DNA from: Methylibium rhizosphaerae | GTDB taxonomy: Bacteria > Pseudomonadota > Gammaproteobacteria > Burkholderiales > Burkholderiaceae_C | Assembly: GCF_006386545.1 (NCBI RefSeq) | Contig: NZ_SWAR01000041.1 | Span: forward strand, 1-48,729 | Length of the DNA: 48,729 bases | Direction: 5' to 3' | In this document: positions 44,665 through 48,729 of the stretch, in pieces | How the letters are laid out: every line of letters starts with the position of its first letter | Numbering within the stretch: the first letter of the stretch is position 1 | The notes under the pieces: model-generated | Databases searched by the model: none | Told to the model about the DNA's origin: nothing | What the model saw: only the letters and a program-made list of their open reading frames with translations | Translations under genes and position numbers: made by a program

Positions 44665-45017
44665 GCCTGCAGCCGGGGACGCTGGCGCGGCTGTCCGAGA
44701 TGCTCGGCGAGGCGGGCGGCGAGGTCTGGGCCGCCTTACTGATCGATGCGTCCGGCCGGCAATCGCTGGCGTCGCTGCCGAACCTGTCGGCCCGGACCGA
44801 TGCGTTCATCGTGAGCCGCGCCGGCTGGCAGCTGGTGCGGACCCATGCGGCCGACCGGCGGCTGCGCATCGCCGCCCTGGTGCATTCGCACCCACGCGGG
44901 ACCGGGCTGAGCCGCGCCGATCGCAAGGGGCTGGAGCGCAGCACACTGCCGTGGATCATCGTGGCGGCGGGGCCGGGCGGCATCGACTACGCGGTCCACG
45001 CGCCGCCGCCCTCATGA
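44643..45017 (+). CDS. JAMM/MPN-domain metalloprotease-like protein
   Basis: About 124 residues if the GTG at 44643 is used; a second GTG at 44655 is possible. Either overlaps the end of the previous gene, so translation is coupled. The domain has the MPN beta strand GGEVWAALLIDA with its Glu, then LRIAALVHSHPRGTGLSRAD. The latter is the HxH-x7-S-x2-D zinc signature of JAB1/MPN/Mov34 enzymes. All four key residues are present, so it should be a metalloprotease that cuts isopeptide or peptide bonds. Bacterial relatives occur in ubiquitin-like conjugation and antiphage systems. No E1- or E2-like gene is seen here. Confidence 0.78.
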   Translation: MRCAVCLSLQPGTLARLSEMLGEAGGEVWAALLIDASGRQSLASLPNLSARTDAFIVSRAGWQLVRTHAADRRLRIAALVHSHPRGTGLSRADRKGLERSTLPWIIVAAGPGGIDYAVHAPPPS

Positions 45018-46300
45018 CACGCGTCTGACACCGCCAGCGCCCGCCTGAACCAGACCCTCGGCGACCTGCCGGCACGCCCACATCGTGCTCCAGCCAGGTC
45101 GCCGAGGCTATGCGTGATGCACGCGGTGGAAGCTGCGCGCCAACCAGCCCAGCTGCGCCCCCAGCGGGTTGCACAAAATTGGACGCAGCCGCGTCGAGCG
45201 CCCAATGCGCGGCGACGCCATCGCCGCCGAGTTCGGCTTGAGGCCCTGAGGCTGCGCCTGCCAGGGGACCTCGTCGACGAAAAGCGACACGTCCGTCGCC
45301 GCCCGCAGCCGATACGCCGTCGCGCGGAAAACGCCGGCGTCCATCGGACTCCAGCCGAGGACCGTCCTCAGCCAAGCTCACGAGTTCGGCCGGGTCGCGC
45401 GGAGGATACGACCGACTCGGCTCGAAGTGCCGGCGATCGATGTGCTCGTCTTCGGATCGAACTTGAGTTGCACGAAGCCGCGCGCGCACCGCCGCGATCG
45501 GCGACGACGTACAGCGTCCTCCGGCCGCACGGGCCTGGATGTGCAGTGCCTGCCCGACCGCGCCGTCACCGCGCAGCACTTCCGCGTCACCCAGGACGGC
45601 AATCCGCTCAGCTTCTTCGACGTGGACATGACGACGCCGGTCGTCTTCCCGCAGATCGTGTCGGTCCTCGAAACCCACCTACTCGGTGATCGACGGCCAG
45701 CCCATCCGGACGGCCGTCTGGGTGGCTGACAAGAGCTGCAGCGGATCGACCTGCAGCCTGACCGCCCTGGTGGCCCCGGAGCGCGCCGAGGTCTGCACGG
45801 GCGGCGGCGACTCCGGCTACAGCTGAACCAACGTCGAGCCCTTCCTCAAGGTATACGCCGCATCTGGCTTAGCGCTGCGTCCTGGACGAGGCAAAAGGAA
45901 GCCGTACGAGCCTGCTAGAAAGCTGCCCGTCGTCAGTGTCTGGAAGTGTTTAGGGTTGTCCGATACCTGCCCGTGCACGTTGACGACGTGACGATCCACG
46001 CTGGCGTGAGGGCAGGTGTTGGACAAGCCCCAGGGGAGGAAACCGCGGCGCGTGCCGCCGTGGTGGTTGTGGCGCCGGCCTATGGAGATTGCAGCGCTGC
46101 GAGGCGACCTGACGCTGCCGAGCGCACTCGTGAGCTGAGGGAACCTGGCGTAGCTGCGTCTGGTGGCAAGCGCGAGACGCTGCAGTGAAGCGGTGCGGCG
46201 ATGGGAGCCCCAAGGCGGTGAAGGCCGCTGGACGCACGGCGCTCTGTCGATCGAGCGCGAAGCGCTGGGGTCGATGGTCTGGCATGCAGGGTGGACGGCT
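45018..46300. other. Decayed or non-coding region before the IS91 transposase
   Basis: Apart from the broken secreted-like segment at 45499-45826, no frame here is convincing. A minus-strand frame around 45108-45344 (AGVFRATAYRLRAATDVSLF) has coding character but breaks on both sides. The last 150 bp before 46300 may hold the terminus of the IS91 element, but I could not define it. Confidence 0.4.
45499..45826 (+). pseudogene. Remnant of a secreted-type protein, frameshifted
   Basis: One frame reads GLDVQCLPDRAVTAQHFRVT then FFDVDMTTPVVFPQIVSVLE. At about 45677 the sense shifts to another frame, which continues SVIDGQPIRTAVWVADKSCS and ends AEVCTGGGDSGYS with a stop at 45824-45826. Together they look like one Cys-containing, beta-rich protein. 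The CTGGGDSG end faintly recalls the active-site segment of S1 serine proteases, but the resemblance is too short to name it. Confidence 0.35.
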
Positions 46301-47491
46301 TCATCGACGTTGTTCAGCGGGCGGCGCGCGGATGGTGTGGTCAGGCGCGAAGGTCTCGAGAATGAGCATCGGCCGACCGCAGTGCGGGCAGAAGAACGTG
46401 GAGCGCGCTGCGGCGTCGTGCTCGTCGCTGTGCTCGACCTGCTGCACAGGCGCCGGCGCGTGCAGCAGCGTGCGCACGAGCGTCAGACTCGATGTGCGGC
46501 TGCCATTGGCCAGCAGCCCGTAGTGGCGAATGCGGTGGAAGCCCGTGGGCAGCACGTGCAGCAGGAAGCGCCGCATGAACTCGCCGGCGCTGAGCGTCAT
46601 CGTCTTGTGCCGCGTACGCCCCTTGGCGCGGTAGTCCTTCCAGCGGAAGGTCACCCCGTGCTCATCGAGGGCGAGCAGCCGGCTGTTGGAGATCGCCACG
46701 CGGTGCGTGTAGCGCGACAGATAGGCCAGCACCGCCTCGGGTCCTGCGAACGGCCGCTTGGCGTAAACGACCCACTCGCACTGGCGCAGGGGCGCGAGCC
46801 ACTGGGCGAAGGCGCGGGCGTCGATCAGGGCGGCGTGCTCGCCGAAGAACTGCAGTCGCCCGTTGCGGTGCAGCTCCAGCAGCGCTTCGAGGAAGCGCCG
46901 TCGGAACAACCGTGACAGCACACGCACGGGCAAGAAGAAGCCTGGTCGACACGCGACCCAGCGAGGCCCGTCAGGCGCGACGCCACCGCCGGGAACGATG
47001 CCGTGCACATGGGGATGGTGCGTGAGCGCCGAGCCCCATGTGTGCAGCACCAGCGTGGCGCCGATGCGCGCGCCGAGATGCTTGGGATCGCCGGCGATGG
47101 TGAGCAGGGTCTCGGCGGCCATGTCGAACAGCAGCCCGTAGAGCACCGCCTTGTTCTGGTACGCGATGTCGGCGATGGGCGCCGGCAGCGTGAACACCAC
47201 GTGGTAATACTCCACCGGCAGCAGGTCGGCTTGGCGTGCCTCCAGCCAGCGCTGCGCCGCGCTGCTCTGGCACTTCGGGCAATGCCGGCTGCGGCAAGAG
47301 TTGTAGGAGATCTGGTCAGTCCCGCAACCTTCGCAGCGCAACAGATGTCCGCCCAGCGCCGCGGTGCGGCACTGTTCGATGGCCGACATCACCTTGAGCT
47401 GCGCGAGGCTCAGGTGGCCGTGCTGCTGCTCACGCCACGCCGAGCCGTGGGCGCGGAAGATGTCGGCGAGCTCCAGGGCGGCTCGCCCCAC
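46301..47491 (-). CDS. IS91-family (Y1 HUH) transposase
   Basis: This 396-residue protein starts at a GTG at 47491. An N-terminal zinc-finger region has GHLLRCEGCGTDQISYNSCR and RHCPKCQ. The HUH motif is HPHVHGIVPGGG (His161, His163) and the nucleophile lies in YLSRYTHRVAISNSR (Tyr261). A C-terminal cysteine pair is FFCPHCGRPM. The length is typical. The enzyme moves DNA by a rolling-circle mechanism without target duplication and can carry adjacent genes. The tyrosine recombinase gene ends nine bases upstream, a pairing known for one IS91 subgroup. Confidence 0.92.
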   Translation of the reverse strand: MGRAALELADIFRAHGSAWREQQHGHLSLAQLKVMSAIEQCRTAALGGHLLRCEGCGTDQISYNSCRSRHCPKCQSSAAQRWLEARQADLLPVEYYHVVFTLPAPIADIAYQNKAVLYGLLFDMAAETLLTIAGDPKHLGARIGATLVLHTWGSALTHHPHVHGIVPGGGVAPDGPRWVACRPGFFLPVRVLSRLFRRRFLEALLELHRNGRLQFFGEHAALIDARAFAQWLAPLRQCEWVVYAKRPFAGPEAVLAYLSRYTHRVAISNSRLLALDEHGVTFRWKDYRAKGRTRHKTMTLSAGEFMRRFLLHVLPTGFHRIRHYGLLANGSRTSSLTLVRTLLHAPAPVQQVEHSDEHDAAARSTFFCPHCGRPMLILETFAPDHTIRAPPAEQRR

Positions 47492-47500
47492 GGCAGCCGG

Positions 47501-48379
47501 CTACGGCGCGGGCAGTCGCTCCAAGGGACCCACGACCTCGCGCAGCAGCTGCGTGGCCACGTGCGTGTACATCGAGGTGGTCTCCAGCTTCTTGTGGCCC
47601 AGCAGCACCTGGATCACGCGGATATCGACCTTCTGCTCCAGCAAGTGCGTGGCGAAGCTGTGGCGCAGCGTGTGCATCGACACATGCTTGTCGATCTGCG
47701 CGGCGTCAGCCGCGGCATGGATGGCGCGGTTGAGCTGGCGCGCGCTCATCGGATCCATCGGATCGAGCCCCGGGAACAGCCATCCATTGGGCAAGATCTT
47801 GCCCTTGGCATGCGCCACCCGGTACCAGCTGCGCAGCCGCTGCAGCAGCTCGGGCGACAGCATCGCGTAGCGGTCCTTGCGGCCCTTGCCCTGTTCCACG
47901 CGCAGCGTCATGCGCTGGGAGTCGACATCGCCGACCTTCAGCGCGATGACCTCGCTCGCGCGTAGCCCCGCGCCGTACGCCACGCACAGCGCCGTGCGGT
48001 GCTTCAGGTTCGACGCTGCAGCGATCAGGCGCGCGACTTCATTGCGGCTGAGCACCACCGGCAGCGTGCGCGGCTCGCGCACCGACTGCATGTGGGTCAT
48101 CAGTTCGGGGCGACGCAGCGTCGCCTCGCAGAAGAACTTCAGCCCCGTGATGGTGGCGTTGATCGTGATGGCCGAGATGCCGGTGTCGACCAGGTGCAAT
48201 TGGAAGCTGCGCAAGTCCTCGCCGCTCACCGTGTCGGGTGAGCGCCCGAGGAACATGGCCAGGCGGCGCACGGCGCGGATGTAGGTGCTCTGCGTCTTGG
48301 CGTCGAGCTTGCGCAGGCGCATGTCGTCCAGCATGCGCTGGCGCAGCGGCGAGACGGTCGATGTCGTCGATGGGTTCAT
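47501..48379 (-). CDS. Tyrosine recombinase paired with the IS91 transposase
   Basis: The ATG at 48379 (MNPSTTSTVS) gives 292 residues. An N-terminal SAM-like core-binding domain (STYIRAVRRLAMFLGRSPDT) is followed by a catalytic domain. All residues are present: Arg140 in GAGLRASE, Lys166 near QGKGRKDR, His236 and Arg239 in HTLRHSFATHL, His262 in LLGHKKLE and Tyr271 in SMYTHV. It looks active. Genes of this kind occur just upstream of IS91-type transposases and are thought to be part of the same element. The role of the recombinase there is not well understood. Confidence 0.9.
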   Translation of the reverse strand: MNPSTTSTVSPLRQRMLDDMRLRKLDAKTQSTYIRAVRRLAMFLGRSPDTVSGEDLRSFQLHLVDTGISAITINATITGLKFFCEATLRRPELMTHMQSVREPRTLPVVLSRNEVARLIAAASNLKHRTALCVAYGAGLRASEVIALKVGDVDSQRMTLRVEQGKGRKDRYAMLSPELLQRLRSWYRVAHAKGKILPNGWLFPGLDPMDPMSARQLNRAIHAAADAAQIDKHVSMHTLRHSFATHLLEQKVDIRVIQVLLGHKKLETTSMYTHVATQLLREVVGPLERLPAP

Positions 48380-48621
48380 GGCTCTGCTCCAGTCGAAGAG
48401 CGAGGCGGATTGCCTCACCCTTCAACTTGGCAGAACCCACGGCGCCACGCGACGCCACGGCCTCACTCAAGCGGCTACCGCGCGAGCGGTTTAGTCCTCT
48501 GGCCGCGACCGCTATTCCGTAGTCACACCCGCGAGCGGACCTTCGACGTCCTGCCCGCGACGGCCAACGGCAGCTCTCGACGAACTCGTCGAATTTTCAG
48601 GCCCGGCCGTAAGCTCCCCCG

Positions 48622-48729
48622 TCAAGTAGACATCCCGGAACTGGAGTCTGCGGCGGTTGTGAGCCTGGGCATGAACAGCCTTGGAGGCAGGCCGCCCAGG
48701 GCGTCGTGAGGGCGCTGCTCGTTGTACTC
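48622..48729 (-). CDS. 3' end of an IS3-family transposase (OrfB), partial
   Basis: The minus strand at the right edge encodes EYNEQRPHDALGGLPPRLFM and 15 more residues, then stops at 48622-48624. The YN-x-x-RPH-x-AL motif is diagnostic of the C-terminal end of IS3-family integrase-like transposases, just after the catalytic Glu. The rest of the gene lies outside the window. The nearby end of the element could not be placed. Confidence 0.8.
   Translation of the reverse strand, partial: EYNEQRPHDALGGLPPRLFMPRLTTAADSSSGMST

Noticed and set aside
45804-45826. Serine protease (S1) active site suggested by CTGGGDSG
   Set aside because: Only a few residues match, the required following Gly-Pro is absent and no His or Asp partner could be placed.

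Overview
The window is GC-rich bacterial DNA. Its gene families suggest a betaproteobacterium, most likely of the order Burkholderiales. These include Crp/Fnr-type regulators, CsbD and DUF3309 stress proteins, small proteobacterial hypotheticals and an ECF sigma factor linked to a TPR Ser/Thr kinase. No rRNA, tRNA or CRISPR array was seen. The lineage is an inference from gene families, not from a marker gene.

Layout. (1) 0.5-9 kb is a general-stress neighbourhood: two Crp/Fnr regulators, DUF3309, CsbD, a single-domain response regulator, a transglutaminase-like protein, a CPA1-type cation/proton antiporter and many small conserved proteins. Two of the small proteins share an unnamed module with a YDxLxDAVxYA core. 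(2) 9.7-11.5 kb holds a two-gene unit that looks like a copper amine oxidase split into a small secreted catalytic-like domain and a lipoprotein carrying the N2/N3-like domains. (3) 12.1-16.4 kb is an accessory zone: a HEPN/Toprim-associated protein (probable defence), an 83-bp inverted-repeat element, a frameshifted IS1182-family element and an AlpA-like remnant.

(4) 16.46-31.0 kb is the most striking region: three giant co-directional genes (2542, 1098 and 1199 aa) with base and codon use visibly different from both flanks. The first has an internal OmpA-like segment and a long beta-rich repeat region. The second looks like fibronectin-type beta domains. The third ends in a phospholipase-D-like domain whose HKD motif has lost its His and Lys. 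I know no named system with this architecture.

(5) 31.4-42.2 kb is an envelope and signalling region. It has a transmembrane Ser/Thr kinase with TPRs, a papain-family lipoprotein peptidase, a propeller-like lipoprotein, an ECF sigma factor, a GloVer-repeat secreted protein and a second ECF gene broken by one amber codon. The kinase and the intact ECF gene share an identical 13-nt element about 40 nt upstream of their starts. (6) 42.3-45.0 kb is a tight operon of two unrecognised proteins and a JAMM/MPN metalloprotease-like protein. (7) 45-48.7 kb is decayed sequence followed by an IS91-family transposase, its partner tyrosine recombinase and the 3' end of an IS3-family transposase at the window edge.
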